From: a virus
Strand: one strand, 5' to 3'
IMG/VR virus record: IMGVR_UViG_3300019886_000067
Span: 16,398-80,397 of that record
DNA: 64,000 nt
In this document: one piece after another, positions 34,517 through 41,582 of the stretch
Layout of the letters: every line of letters begins with the position of its first letter
Position numbering within the stretch: the stretch's first letter is position 1
The notes under the pieces: generated by a model
The model's database searches: none
What the model was told of the DNA's origin: nothing
The model's input: only the letters and a program-made list of their open reading frames with translations
Made by a program: the position numbers and the translations under genes

Positions 34517-34737
34517 CAGTAGAAGTTTACGGCCGCCACTGGCTAAGTGGTACGAAGCCCAATTAGCACGAACACCGAACGGCGTGCCGCCACTAACCTG
34601 TAGACCCTCTAAGAGGGTCTACTACGGCTTCGTGGCCGCAAGCCGCATAACTAAGCCAATCTCAAAGAGTACATTCGTACCACTTGCACCCCAAACGTAC
34701 CACGTAAATAACGGCCGCAAAGAGTCGGCCGATGTGG
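34517..34737. promoter_or_regulatory. Divergent regulatory region with AAGTGGTAC sites
   Basis: About 220 non-coding bases between the divergent late operon (-) and early genes (+). They hold exact AAGTGGTAC sites at 34545-34553 and, inverted, 34677-34685, two near matches at 34697 and 34733, and a perfect hairpin at 34600-34622 (arms GTAGACCCTC and complement). The same nine-base word recurs in other gaps at 48 and 54 kb. A late promoter is expected here but I cannot pick boxes with confidence. Confidence 0.6.
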
Positions 34738-34749
34738 TACGCTTCCGAT

Positions 34750-35058
34750 ATGAAGCTAAGGCAGACCCAAACTGAAATGCTTGAGGACGCGGATAAGGCG
34801 ATTGAGAACGCTCGCGCTGTGCGTGAGTTTCACGCCAAGCGCAACAAGCGCGGGAGCCGGCAGCGCGAGACCGATATCAGGCTGGCGCTAGAGCGCCTTA
34901 GAGACGCCATGAAGCCGATTCGGCGCGCGATAGCTAAATTCCCCTACGATCCTACTGGATTGGACGCAGAGAGCCTTAAAACCGCCTCTCAGGACATCCA
35001 AAAGGAGCGCCGCAAGCTCTGGAAGATGAAGGCCACAAAAAGGAAGAGGAAAAATTGA
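34750..35058 (+). CDS. Charged helical protein, leaderless gene
   Basis: A 102-residue protein from ATG 34750, made of long basic-acidic helices (AIENARAVREFHAKRNKRG, ASQDIQKERRKLWKMK). The -10 box TACGCT at 34738-34743 lies six bases before the ATG, so the mRNA probably begins at or near the start codon. No family recognised. Confidence 0.6.
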   Translation: MKLRQTQTEMLEDADKAIENARAVREFHAKRNKRGSRQRETDIRLALERLRDAMKPIRRAIAKFPYDPTGLDAESLKTASQDIQKERRKLWKMKATKRKRKN

Positions 35059-35711
35059 CTCAGGAAATAGCAAACGGCTGCCAAGTCCACAAGAACCTAG
35101 ACGGTGGCGTGACAATTGTCCAAAGAGACAACGGCACCATACACCTCAGCCGCAAAGAGCTTGTTGAGTTTGTGATCTTTGCCTCAAACCATATAAGGCA
35201 TACGAGAGCCGAACACTCTCAGTCAGTCCTTTTGATGGGAGGCCCGTATCACGGCGAATGGAGAGAGATTCCAGCGGCCGTACAGATTCTTACGTTCCCG
35301 CAGCTAGACAAGCCGTGTTATGTGGCTGATCTTGGAGTAACCCCAGGGACGATGGACTACACCAACCACGTCTATTCGAAAGCCAATGACATTGCCATCG
35401 GCGGGATTAGGTTTCCGTTCGAGATTTTCGAGCATTCGTCGTTGCGCGAGGCCAACATCGCTAGGGCTGCTCGTCTACTTGAGGAAGAGTTGAATGTTAA
35501 CGGTACTCGGCAGACGATCACCAAACAGGACTTGGATTTTCGTAGGCAAGATATGGCTAAGGTCCAAGTTGAGGTAGAGGAGGCTAACCGCAAACGAAAT
35601 TGCGCGGTCAATCAGCTAACTCAGTCCGAAAAGCGCTGCAAACAGACATACGAAGATGGATTGCGTTTGACTGCCAAGCGTCGCGCTCTTCAGTTCCATC
35701 ACGGCGTTTAA
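35055..35711 (+). CDS. Hypothetical protein with C-terminal coiled coil
   Basis: A 218-residue protein starting with TTG in a TTGA overlap; AGGAAGAGG precedes it. Residues 1-135 are alpha/beta (SVLLMGGPYHGEWREIP); residues 140-210 are a coiled coil (VEEANRKRNCAVNQLTQ). A terminator follows. Function unknown. Confidence 0.6.
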   Translation: MTQEIANGCQVHKNLDGGVTIVQRDNGTIHLSRKELVEFVIFASNHIRHTRAEHSQSVLLMGGPYHGEWREIPAAVQILTFPQLDKPCYVADLGVTPGTMDYTNHVYSKANDIAIGGIRFPFEIFEHSSLREANIARAARLLEEELNVNGTRQTITKQDLDFRRQDMAKVQVEVEEANRKRNCAVNQLTQSEKRCKQTYEDGLRLTAKRRALQFHHGV

Positions 35712-35715
35712 CGCG

Positions 35716-35745
35716 GAAAGGCCCGCTGATATCAGCGGGCCTTTC
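35716..35745. terminator. Terminator between early genes and tRNA block
   Basis: A perfect 15-base inverted repeat without spacer, starting GAAAGGCCCGCTGAT; the complementary arm ends CCTTTC. It separates plus-strand genes from the convergent tRNA block and can act in both directions. Confidence 0.8.
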
Positions 35746-35766
35746 AAGCGGGGTGATTCCTACAAG

Positions 35767-35842
35767 TACGGCGAACGAGAATCGAACTCGCATTATCCAC
35801 GCTGAGAACGTGGGGTCCTAGTCCTAGTTAGACGACCGCCGC
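35767..35842 (-). tRNA. tRNA-Glu(CTC)
   Basis: Full cloverleaf on the minus strand; anticodon loop TTCTCAG, stem CCACG/CGTGG. Acceptor pairs include G-U at both ends. No encoded CCA after discriminator A. Last gene of the tRNA transcript. Confidence 0.9.
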
Positions 35843-35845
35843 GTA

Positions 35846-35917
35846 TAGCAGACCGAGGATTCGCGCCTCGCTCCCAGGCTTATGAGGCCCGGATGGTCAC
35901 TAGACCACCTGTCTGCA
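35846..35917 (-). tRNA. tRNA-Met(CAT), unusual
   Basis: Anticodon loop CTCATAA on a five-pair stem. The T-loop reads CGCGAAT instead of the usual TTCGAAT, and the 1-72 pair is a T-T mismatch. The 1-72 mismatch recalls initiator tRNAs, but the three G-C pairs of the initiator anticodon stem are not complete. Confidence 0.75.
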
Positions 35918-35918
35918 A

Positions 35919-35990
35919 AGTCCCTGTCGGGATTCGAACCCGAACCATTCGCTTAGGAGGCAAACGCGCTATCCATTACGCCACAAGGAC
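35919..35990 (-). tRNA. tRNA-Arg(CCT)
   Basis: Anticodon loop carries CCT for AGG codons; acceptor GTCCTTG pairs with CAGGGAC; T-arm with TTCGAAT. No CCA encoded. Confidence 0.88.
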
Positions 35991-35993
35991 ATA

Positions 35994-36062
35994 TCTCCCT
36001 ACTGAGAATCGAACTCAGCCTAACAGATTAGAAGTCCGCCGTCCCGATCCACGGGCAAGGAG
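35994..36062 (-). tRNA. tRNA-Arg(TCT)
   Basis: Acceptor CTCCTTG/TAGGGAG, T-loop TTCGATT, anticodon TCT for AGA. The D-arm is short (CCCG/CGGG around five bases), so the tRNA is only 69 bases. Confidence 0.78.
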
Positions 36063-36066
36063 TAAG

Positions 36067-36135
36067 TCCCAAGAGCAGGATTCGAACCTGCACCGCGCGG
36101 CTTATGAGTCCGCCGTGTCACCTAGACATCCTGGG
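36067..36135 (-). tRNA. tRNA-Met(CAT)
   Basis: Anticodon loop CTCATAA, acceptor CCCAGGA/TCTTGGG, normal T-loop TTCGAAT. Pair 31-39 is A-G. Could be the elongator; a lysidine-type Ile tRNA is less likely because a TAT Ile tRNA is present. Confidence 0.82.
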
Positions 36136-36140
36136 TAGAG

Positions 36141-36209
36141 CGGGGAAGCAACGAATCGAACGCTGGCCTGCGGGTTTGGAATCCGCTTGGTCTCCATGAC
36201 CTCTTCCCC
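36141..36209 (-). tRNA. tRNA-Trp(CCA)
   Basis: Acceptor GGGGAAG pairs perfectly with CTTCCCC; discriminator G as in bacterial tRNA-Trp; anticodon loop TTCCAAA. T-loop TTCGATT. Confidence 0.85.
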
Positions 36210-36257
36210 TGGTTTCGTGTGCCCACCCACTATCGGGGGTAACACGACACACGAAAG

Positions 36258-36332
36258 GGTGTCTGACGGGATTCGAACCCGCATCGAACCGGATCACAAC
36301 CGGCGGACTTAACCACTTAGACCACAGACACC
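36258..36332 (-). tRNA. tRNA-His(GTG)
   Basis: Anticodon GTG; an extra G at position -1 opposite C73, the hallmark recognised by histidyl-tRNA synthetase, is encoded. T-loop TTCGAAT. Confidence 0.92.
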
Positions 36333-36337
36333 GTGTA

Positions 36338-36406
36338 TCCCCTTACTGAGAGTCGAACTCAGCACTCAGGCTTCGGAGGCCCGAGACACGATCCGCGTGT
36401 AAGGAG
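36338..36406 (-). tRNA. tRNA-Arg(CCG)
   Basis: Anticodon CCG on stem CGGGC/GCCTG; acceptor CTCCTTA/TAAGGGG; T-loop TTCGACT. Confidence 0.85.
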
Positions 36407-36467
36407 TTGTCACTAGTGGGCTCGCGGGAAGCCCTTTATGAGGGACCTATCTCCCTCGCTAGTGTAG
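36407..36467 (-). other. tRNA-like remnant
   Basis: Between two good tRNAs lies about 54 bases with CACTAG at one end, CTAGTG at the other, a stem-loop GGGCT/AGCCC with a seven-base loop in T-arm position, and a short hairpin with CATAA in the loop. The anticodon and D-arms are too small for a normal tRNA. Likely a decayed tRNA gene. Confidence 0.35.
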
Positions 36468-36542
36468 CGCTGATGATGGGACTCGAACCCACGACATTCC
36501 GCTCGACAGGCGGACGCTCTGACCAAACTGAGCTACATCAGC
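36468..36542 (-). tRNA. tRNA-Asp(GTC)
   Basis: Perfect anticodon stem TCCGC/GCGGA around CTGTCGA; acceptor GCTGATG/CATCAGC; discriminator G, as usual for Asp. Confidence 0.93.
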
Positions 36543-36548
36543 GTAAAG

Positions 36549-36622
36549 CCTCCCCGACAGGATTCGAACCTGTAACCTCTGGTTTCGTAGACCAGCGCGC
36601 TATCCAATTACGCTACGGAGAG
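36549..36622 (-). tRNA. tRNA-Arg(ACG)
   Basis: Anticodon ACG (A34 is normally deaminated to inosine by the host), stem CTGGT/ACCAG; acceptor CTCTCCG/CGGGGAG. Confidence 0.92.
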
Positions 36623-36625
36623 TTA

Positions 36626-36709
36626 TGCGAGTGGTGGGAGTCGAACCCACATGGCCCTTCGGCCGGCGCGGTTTGAACGCACTGCGTATCCCAATTCCAC
36701 CACACTCGC
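36626..36709 (-). tRNA. tRNA-Leu(CAA)
   Basis: 84 bases with a long variable arm, as expected for Leu; anticodon CAA; acceptor GCGAGTG/CACTCGC; discriminator A. Confidence 0.9.
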
Positions 36710-36712
36710 GTA

Positions 36713-36795
36713 TACGTTCGGAGGGAGTCGAACCCTCAATCCCGATGGGCACTGGCTTCTAAGACCAGCGTGTATACCAATTCCACCACGAACGC
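36713..36795 (-). tRNA. tRNA-Leu(TAG)
   Basis: 83 bases with long variable arm; anticodon TAG; stem CTGGT/GCCAG; acceptor GCGTTCG/CGAACGT. Confidence 0.9.
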
Positions 36796-36798
36796 TCA

Positions 36799-36881
36799 TG
36801 CGATTGACAAGAGTCGAACTTGCACATTCCGAAGAACACTGCCTCCTCAAGGCAGGGCGTCTACCATTCCGCCACAATCGC
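36799..36881 (-). tRNA. tRNA-Leu(GAG)
   Basis: 83 bases with long variable arm; anticodon GAG on a perfect CTGCC/GGCAG stem; acceptor GCGATTG/CAATCGC. Confidence 0.9.
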
Positions 36882-36887
36882 TTAAAG

Positions 36888-36961
36888 TCAGGATGGCTGG
36901 ATTTGAACCAGCGGCTTCCTCCGTCCGAGGGAGGCACGCTACCAGGCTGCGTCACATCCTG
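36888..36961 (-). tRNA. tRNA-Pro(CGG)
   Basis: Perfect anticodon stem CCTCC/GGAGG around CTCGGAC; T-loop TTCAAAT; acceptor CAGGATG/CATCCTG. Confidence 0.92.
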
Positions 36962-36966
36962 TTGAG

Positions 36967-37041
36967 TCGGGATAGAAGGATTTGAACCTTCGGCTTCACC
37001 GCCCCAAACGGCGCGCTCTGACCAGACTGAGCTATATCCCG
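36967..37041 (-). tRNA. tRNA-Pro(TGG)
   Basis: Anticodon TGG, stem CGCCG/CGGTG; acceptor CGGGATA/TATCCCG; T-loop TTCAAAT. Confidence 0.88.
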
Positions 37042-37047
37042 AAAAAG

Positions 37048-37120
37048 CTCTTGCGCTAGGATTCGAACCTAGACCTAACGGGTTAACAGCCCGTCGTGCT
37101 GCCGTTGACACCACGCAAGA
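37048..37120 (-). tRNA. tRNA-Asn(GTT)
   Basis: Anticodon GTT on a perfect ACGGG/CCCGT stem; acceptor TCTTGCG/CGCAAGA; discriminator G. Confidence 0.93.
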
Positions 37121-37126
37121 TCGAAG

Positions 37127-37198
37127 CTGGGGAGGTAGGATTCGAACCTACATCGGGCCGGGTCAGAGCCGTCCATCTTGCCATTAGACCACTCCCCA
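37127..37198 (-). tRNA. tRNA-Gln(CTG)
   Basis: Anticodon CTG; one mismatch in the anticodon stem; acceptor TGGGGAG/CTCCCCA. Confidence 0.87.
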
Positions 37199-37203
37199 GG
37201 GTA

Positions 37204-37275
37204 ATGCGGAGGCTGGATTCGAACCAGCATCGAATGGGTTCAAGGCCCACCATCATGCCGTTAGACCACTCCGCA
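37204..37275 (-). tRNA. tRNA-Gln(TTG)
   Basis: Anticodon loop CCTTGAA, so position 33 is C, not the near-universal U. Acceptor TGCGGAG/CTCCGCA, T-loop TTCGAAT. First gene of the block. Confidence 0.82.
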
Positions 37276-37316
37276 GCAGAAAGAACAACATAGCACATCT
37301 TCGTGCCAAAGGTCGG

Positions 37317-37352
37317 GTCGTCCGGTCCCAATTCGGGATGGAACCGGACGAC
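37317..37352. promoter_or_regulatory. 10-bp hairpin in the leader before tRNA block 1
   Basis: Inverted repeat with arms GTCGTCCGGT and complement around 16 bases, in the 230-base gap from which the tRNA block (-) and the CCA-enzyme gene (+) diverge. It may be part of the tRNA transcript leader. I see no other gene in this gap. Confidence 0.45.
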
Positions 37353-37472
37353 CGTCGCAAGAGTGCGCTCTCTGGGCTAGCTCTCCAACCCTACGCGCAC
37401 CAGGAACGCAACTAATGGGCTGTACGTGCTCTAGGCGTCTCTGCCGAAGACTGTAGCAGATTCTTTGCGGTG

Positions 37473-37501
37473 TTGCACGTCAAGCGAATCTGTGGTACGG
37501 T
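37473..37501 (+). promoter_or_regulatory. Promoter of the CCA-enzyme gene (leaderless)
   Basis: TTGCAC at 37473-37478, a 17-base spacer and TACGGT at 37496-37501, with only six bases to the ATG at 37508. No ribosome-binding site fits between them, so initiation on a leaderless mRNA is implied. Confidence 0.7.
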
Positions 37502-37507
37502 TCCCCC

Positions 37508-38950
37508 ATGAAGACAACTCCCGATCAGTTCATGGCGAGCCTTGGCTTGCCAGAGGTATATCGCGTTGGAGGTTCAGTCCGAGACGAAGTTCTCGGCCGG
37601 CGCTCCAAAGACTCCGACTATATGGTTCGGGGCTCCACGCTTAATGAGATTAGGTCGGCTGTCGGGCGCGCGGGTGCTAAGCCGAGCAAGCTCAAGCTAC
37701 GCACAGGTGTTGAGGTAGGTGTACGGGCCGCAGTCAAGGGGCTCGGCTTGCTTGAGATTGTTCTGCCGCGCACAGAGCGCTCAACTGGACCCGGCCGGCA
37801 CGATTTCGAGATTCATTGTTCGCCTGATATCCGACTTGAGGAAGATGCTCTTCGTCGTGACTTCAAAATGAATGCGATCTACCTCAACATCGCTTCTCAG
37901 CACTATGTTGATCCGCTTGGTGGGCTTGATGATATAAAACGTAAACTCATCAACACCACACATGCTGATTCCTTCAAGGAAGACCCGCTTCGCACGCTTC
38001 GAGCGCTGCGTTTCTGTTCTACGTTGCCAGGATTTTGTCTGTCAGGAACTACACACAACCAAATGTGCGACCATGCGCCGGCCGTAACTGGTCTGACGAC
38101 GAAAGGTGTCTCTGCTACCGCATTTGATGAGCTTTGCAAGCTGCTCATGGGCAGTCGGCCAAGCTTGGCGCTGGAATTGATGGCCGAAACAGGCGTTATG
38201 GCGGTTTTCCTGCCTGAGCTTGTGCCAATGCTTGACTTCGAGCAGCGTTCGCGCTACCACGAGAAGACAACAAGCAAGCACACGTTCGATGCTGTGCAGG
38301 CGGCGGCTAATATGCACCAACACGCGCCGCTTCGCGTACGTTTGGCACTACTTTTCCACGATTCCGGCAAGCCTTTGATGGCTTGGACAGGCGAGGACGG
38401 CCTTCAGCATTACTACGCGCTTGATCCAAAGCGAGCAGTAGAGCTAAATGCACCAATCGCCGCACTTGAATCACACGAGGCATGGGGCGTCAAGCAAGCG
38501 CACGCTGCTCTAACGCGCCTTGGCGCTCCAAAGAAGCTACGCCAAGACGTTGAAACACTGATTGCGCGCCATATGTTGCCGCTGCATGAGAACTTTAGGC
38601 CGATCAAGGTACGCAAGTTGCGTGCAGAGCTTGGCGACGAGCTTTTGCGTGACCTAATCACGCATCGGCTGGCTGATGTGCTCGGCAAGGGCGGTGACAC
38701 AACGGCCGCTGTAGAAGTTCTGACGTGGATTGCCAACGAGCAAGACAGGGCCATCGCCGGCCATGTGCCGCTAAGTCCGAAGGAACTTGATATAAGTGGC
38801 CGTGAACTTGTTGCGCTAGGTTTGAACGGCCGCGAAATCGGACGCGTGCAGAAGCAGCTACTACACGAGGTACTTGCTCAGCCTAAGCTCAACACAAACG
38901 AGTGGCTTGTCAATCGAGCCAAGGTCATACGCCACAAGGATATGAAATGA
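37508..38950 (+). CDS. cca: CCA-adding tRNA nucleotidyltransferase with HD domain
   Basis: A 480-residue class II nucleotidyltransferase that adds or repairs CCA at tRNA 3' ends. Motifs in order: GGSVRD (near 21), the metal-binding DxD in KDSDYMV (near 36), RRDFKMNAIY (near 120), EDPLRTLRALRF (near 160), and later an HD hydrolase motif LLFHDSGKP (near 282). The HD part is typical of bacterial enzymes that also trim 2',3'-cyclic phosphate or 2'-phosphate. It stands between tRNA blocks whose genes lack CCA, so its substrate is evident. It is transcribed away from the tRNAs. Confidence 0.9.
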   Translation: MKTTPDQFMASLGLPEVYRVGGSVRDEVLGRRSKDSDYMVRGSTLNEIRSAVGRAGAKPSKLKLRTGVEVGVRAAVKGLGLLEIVLPRTERSTGPGRHDFEIHCSPDIRLEEDALRRDFKMNAIYLNIASQHYVDPLGGLDDIKRKLINTTHADSFKEDPLRTLRALRFCSTLPGFCLSGTTHNQMCDHAPAVTGLTTKGVSATAFDELCKLLMGSRPSLALELMAETGVMAVFLPELVPMLDFEQRSRYHEKTTSKHTFDAVQAAANMHQHAPLRVRLALLFHDSGKPLMAWTGEDGLQHYYALDPKRAVELNAPIAALESHEAWGVKQAHAALTRLGAPKKLRQDVETLIARHMLPLHENFRPIKVRKLRAELGDELLRDLITHRLADVLGKGGDTTAAVEVLTWIANEQDRAIAGHVPLSPKELDISGRELVALGLNGREIGRVQKQLLHEVLAQPKLNTNEWLVNRAKVIRHKDMK

Positions 38951-39150
38951 GCGCTCCGATTTATCCTCCGTGGACGAAGAAGTACAAGCTAAGCTACCTT
39001 GGCTTCAATAACTACGAGGTAATAGAGGAGTCATCAAAAGACATACTCGCGGTCGGTCCTTTGGAGTATGGCGAGGCACAAGACATTGCTGATCGCGCCA
39101 ATTCCGAACTCACAGCCGAACGTGTCAAGAACAGAAACAAGGCCAAATGA
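38947..39150 (+). CDS. Hypothetical small protein
   Basis: A 67-residue protein whose ATG overlaps the CCA-enzyme stop. Sequence features: YKLSYLGFNNYEVIEESS then a helix with DIADRANSELTAERVK, an alpha/beta pattern seen in many small phage proteins. Function unknown. Confidence 0.6.
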   Translation: MSAPIYPPWTKKYKLSYLGFNNYEVIEESSKDILAVGPLEYGEAQDIADRANSELTAERVKNRNKAK

Positions 39151-39326
39151 TAAATCTGGCCTTTGTCTGCGCCGGCCTGCTGGGTGTTTTGATGTTCATG
39201 TGTCTCGCGCACGAACGCGAGCTTGAGCGTGAAGAGTGCCCACATCTTAATTGCCGCGAATTTGGAAGCTCCTACAATATCACTATCTGTTTTTGCCCAG
39301 ATTGCGGAAAGGTAGACCTACTATGA
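39147..39326 (+). CDS. Small membrane protein with zinc-ribbon-like tail
   Basis: A 59-residue frame, coupled by ATGA. Residues 1-20 are a membrane helix (MINLAFVCAGLLGVLMFMCL). The rest has C-P-H-L-N-C and CFCPDCG, four or more cysteines able to bind zinc on the cytoplasmic side. No known family. Confidence 0.55.
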   Translation: MINLAFVCAGLLGVLMFMCLAHERELEREECPHLNCREFGSSYNITICFCPDCGKVDLL

Positions 39327-39766
39327 TCCTGCGTAACCAAGCCATATGTACGCTGTGTGGCGACCACATCAAGTCGATACACAAACATGATTTCAAATCT
39401 TGTTTATGTGGAGCGCTATCAGTTGACGGCGGCACTGAGTATCTGCGCCGGCTCGGCAACCCAGGAGAGTACAGAGACACGTCTATTTGTATTCCCGAGC
39501 AGCTTCCGATCAAGGAGGCCGCAAAGTATCTCGGCGTCGTAGTGGCGCTGGGAGATACGGCCGTTGCAGGAACTTCGTGGCTAGAAGGCCAGTTGATAGG
39601 TCAGTTCAAGACTAAGCCTTGGTTCAAGCCGCCGAAGGACAAACGACAACTACTCAAGTGGTGTCGGAAGCTCGTGGAATGGGAGTTGGTTGATGAGCTT
39701 ACGACTAAGGGCGACGCTCAGTGCTATTGGAAATCCAAAGTCGAGCTAGCTACTTGGACTGATTAA
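39323..39766 (+). CDS. Protein with N-terminal zinc-ribbon domain
   Basis: A 147-residue protein from ATG 39323 (overlapping the previous stop). Residues 8-50 carry CTLCGDHIKSIHKHDFKSC then CGALSVDGGTEYLRR, a Cys/His cluster found in various phage proteins. The C-terminal half is helical and basic. Nucleic-acid binding is possible. A long inverted repeat follows. Confidence 0.6.
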   Translation: MILRNQAICTLCGDHIKSIHKHDFKSCLCGALSVDGGTEYLRRLGNPGEYRDTSICIPEQLPIKEAAKYLGVVVALGDTAVAGTSWLEGQLIGQFKTKPWFKPPKDKRQLLKWCRKLVEWELVDELTTKGDAQCYWKSKVELATWTD

Positions 39767-39768
39767 TT

Positions 39769-39833
39769 ATGCACGATCACGCAGATTAGATGATGTTCTC
39801 TTCGCCTAGAAGTAAATCTGCGTGATCGTGCAT
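39769..39833. terminator. Long inverted repeat, bidirectional terminator
   Basis: Two perfect 19-base arms (first arm ATGCACGATCACGCAGATT) around a 27-base loop, between convergent genes ending at 39766 and 39839. The loop contains a small TTCT/AGAA pairing. Function as terminator fits the position; arm length is unusual. Confidence 0.65.
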
Positions 39834-39838
39834 ACGAC

Positions 39839-40159
39839 TTAGTTAGTCTTGGTGACTACTCCGCCTGCCTGGGATTCCTGGGCAGCCAGCGGCAAAGGAG
39901 TGGCCTGCGCTGCTGCTGGTGCAGCCGGCGGAAAAGTAAGTTTCGCAAGCTCATTCTCAGACGTGTCGATACGGCTCTTGACCGTATCTAGGTAGCTCTC
40001 AAGCTGAGCGCTCTGAGAAGCAAGCGCGGAAAGCTGAGAAGTCGCACGAACGAACTCTGCCTTATGTGACTCAAGAAGTTGCTCGGCTGCTGCAATCTTG
40101 TGAGCTACAGTGCCCGGCACAAGCTTCTCGACAAAGTTCAATGCGTCAGAGATATTCAT
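39839..40159 (-). CDS. Coiled-coil protein
   Basis: A 106-residue protein: residues 1-75 helical with heptads (AAAEQLLESHKAEFVRATSQ, LESYLDTVKSRIDTSENEL), then an Ala/Pro/Gln-rich tail. It is the last gene of the transcript that begins with tRNA block 2. Similar make-up to the protein at 7416, but no clear homology. Confidence 0.6.
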   Translation of the reverse strand: MNISDALNFVEKLVPGTVAHKIAAAEQLLESHKAEFVRATSQLSALASQSAQLESYLDTVKSRIDTSENELAKLTFPPAAPAAAQATPLPLAAQESQAGGVVTKTN

Positions 40160-40213
40160 TGGTACAGTGCATCCTTCCCGTGGTTTTGTAGTAGGAGAAG
40201 GATACCATTAGAG

Positions 40214-40299
40214 CGGAAGGAGTGGGACTCGAACCCACACGCCGGCTCACGCCGACCTCAGCACTTTCCAGGCGCAGTACCGCTCCTTTGGGTCCTTCC
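40214..40299 (-). tRNA. tRNA-Ser(GGA)
   Basis: 86 bases with long variable arm; anticodon GGA; acceptor GGAAGGA/TCCTTCC; discriminator G as in Ser tRNAs. Confidence 0.87.
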
Positions 40300-40307
40300 G
40301 AAAGAGA

Positions 40308-40378
40308 AGAGCACGGTTGGATTCGAACCAACGTGAGACGGGTTGCAACCGCCGGCTTCGCCCCTCAGCCACGCACTC
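40308..40378 (-). tRNA. tRNA-Cys(GCA)
   Basis: Anticodon GCA; discriminator U, the identity element of Cys tRNAs; acceptor GAGTGCG/CGTGCTC with two wobble pairs. Confidence 0.88.
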
Positions 40379-40453
40379 ATAAGCGGGATGCACTTTGGCG
40401 CGCTCCCGAGTGCGCCTCGCTCTAGACGGCCGCAACCGACGAGCGATACTAAG

Positions 40454-40542
40454 CGGTAGGTCAGGGATTCGAACCCTGGGAACACCATTAGATGTTCGCT
40501 GGTTTAGCAAACCAGTCCATTCGGCCGCTCTGGCAACCTACC
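40454..40542 (-). tRNA. tRNA-Ser(GCT)
   Basis: 89 bases, long variable arm with GAACA pairing; anticodon GCT on a perfect CTGGT/ACCAG stem; acceptor GGTAGGT/ACCTACC. Confidence 0.92.
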
Positions 40543-40548
40543 GGAAAG

Positions 40549-40631
40549 CGGAGGGTAAGCGAATCGAACACTCACGCGGTTAGTCGTGCCCTGGGTTTCG
40601 AATCCAGTTTGCCGCCTTGGCGGTACCCTCC
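40549..40631 (-). tRNA. tRNA-Ser(CGA)
   Basis: 83 bases with long variable arm; anticodon CGA; acceptor GGAGGGT/ACCCTCC; discriminator G. Confidence 0.88.
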
Positions 40632-40635
40632 GAAA

Positions 40636-40715
40636 TGGAAACGTGAGGAATCGAACCTCATAGTACGAGACAGCGGGGTTACAGCCCACTTGGCGGTCCC
40701 AGCGCCAACGTTTCC
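40636..40715 (-). tRNA. tRNA-Tyr(GTA)
   Basis: 80 bases with the long variable arm of bacterial Tyr tRNAs; anticodon GTA; acceptor GGAAACG/CGTTTCC; discriminator A. Confidence 0.9.
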
Positions 40716-40741
40716 GAACGAAGAAGGACTATAGCATACGC

Positions 40742-40771
40742 TCGACACATTCGCGCCAGATGTGGTACAGT
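40742..40771 (+). promoter_or_regulatory. Promoter of the 40778 gene (leaderless)
   Basis: TCGACA at 40742-40747, 18-base spacer, TACAGT at 40766-40771, then six bases to ATG 40778. The -10 box is preceded by TGTGG exactly as before the genes at 34750 and 37508. Confidence 0.65.
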
Positions 40772-40777
40772 TCTTCC

Positions 40778-40987
40778 ATGAGCAACGTACAGGCCCTAGT
40801 AGGCAAGCCACTCACATTCTACGCCCGAGGCAAGAAGCGCAACATAGGCACGATCACGGATGTATCTGTCGTAGACAACGGCGTCCGATTCGCCGCAACC
40901 GTGACTGACAGCGAGGTAGCCAAGCTTCTAGGCGTTGATCCTCCTGTTGAGATAAGCGGTGGTGCTGGCGATGTCTCAAGCACCTAA
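40778..40987 (+). CDS. Hypothetical small protein
   Basis: A 69-residue, mostly beta protein (KPLTFYARGKKRNIGTITDV) with an SH3-like strand pattern, expressed from a leaderless promoter. It overlaps the phosphoesterase start. Function unknown. Confidence 0.6.
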   Translation: MSNVQALVGKPLTFYARGKKRNIGTITDVSVVDNGVRFAATVTDSEVAKLLGVDPPVEISGGAGDVSST

Positions 40988-41582
40988 ACTTGATCCTGCA
41001 AGTACGTGGCTTGTATCTGACACGCACTTTGGGCACGAAAACATCGTCGGCTTCGCCCGCCGCCCGCACGACCATGAGCAAGTCATTATGGAGGAATGGG
41101 CACAAACTGTTCCCGACGACGGAACGGTACTGCATCTAGGCGACTTGTCTTATAGAAATAACTCGTTCTTCAAGAACATGATCGCCAAGCACTTGACTGG
41201 CGCTCAGAAGCTCTTGATCCAAGGCAACCATGATCGTCAGCGGCCGAACTTCTATCGTGATAGCGGCTTCAAGATCGTTAAGCCTTTTGAGATTCGCTAT
41301 GTCACGCCGAAGGCTGGTGTCTGGACAGTCTCGTTCTCTCACTATCCCCTAAAGAAGTCAGCACATCCGCTTGCATCAGCAGGCGGCCTAAGACGCGTTC
41401 ATATACACGGCCACATTCACAATAACGGGTATGGCGGCAAGAATTCTCCGTTTGTTCCGTTCAGCGCAGGGCAAATCAACATCAGCGTTGAGCAGATGCA
41501 CTATCGCCCCTGCAAACTAGACGACCTTCTCAACGGCTACATAGAAGGTTGCTACGAGCCTCCGAAGGTCGAGGACAAGTGA
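40971..41582 (+). CDS. Calcineurin-like metallophosphoesterase
   Basis: A 203-residue enzyme with all metal-binding motifs: SDTHFGH (near 16), LHLGDLSYR (near 58), IQGNHDR (near 88), FSHYPL (near 126) and HIHGHIHN (near 149). The family hydrolyses phosphomono- or diesters, including nucleotides and 2',3'-cyclic phosphates. The neighbours (tRNA genes, release-factor-like gene, ART-fold candidate) suggest an RNA-end or nucleotide substrate, but this is inference. Confidence 0.88.
   Translation: MSQAPKLDPASTWLVSDTHFGHENIVGFARRPHDHEQVIMEEWAQTVPDDGTVLHLGDLSYRNNSFFKNMIAKHLTGAQKLLIQGNHDRQRPNFYRDSGFKIVKPFEIRYVTPKAGVWTVSFSHYPLKKSAHPLASAGGLRRVHIHGHIHNNGYGGKNSPFVPFSAGQINISVEQMHYRPCKLDDLLNGYIEGCYEPPKVEDK

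Noticed and set aside
36407-37331. Several open frames across tRNA block 1 on both strands
   Set aside because: They only translate tRNA sequence (recurring GFEP/RFEP-type residues from the T-loop); tRNA cloverleaves explain the region.
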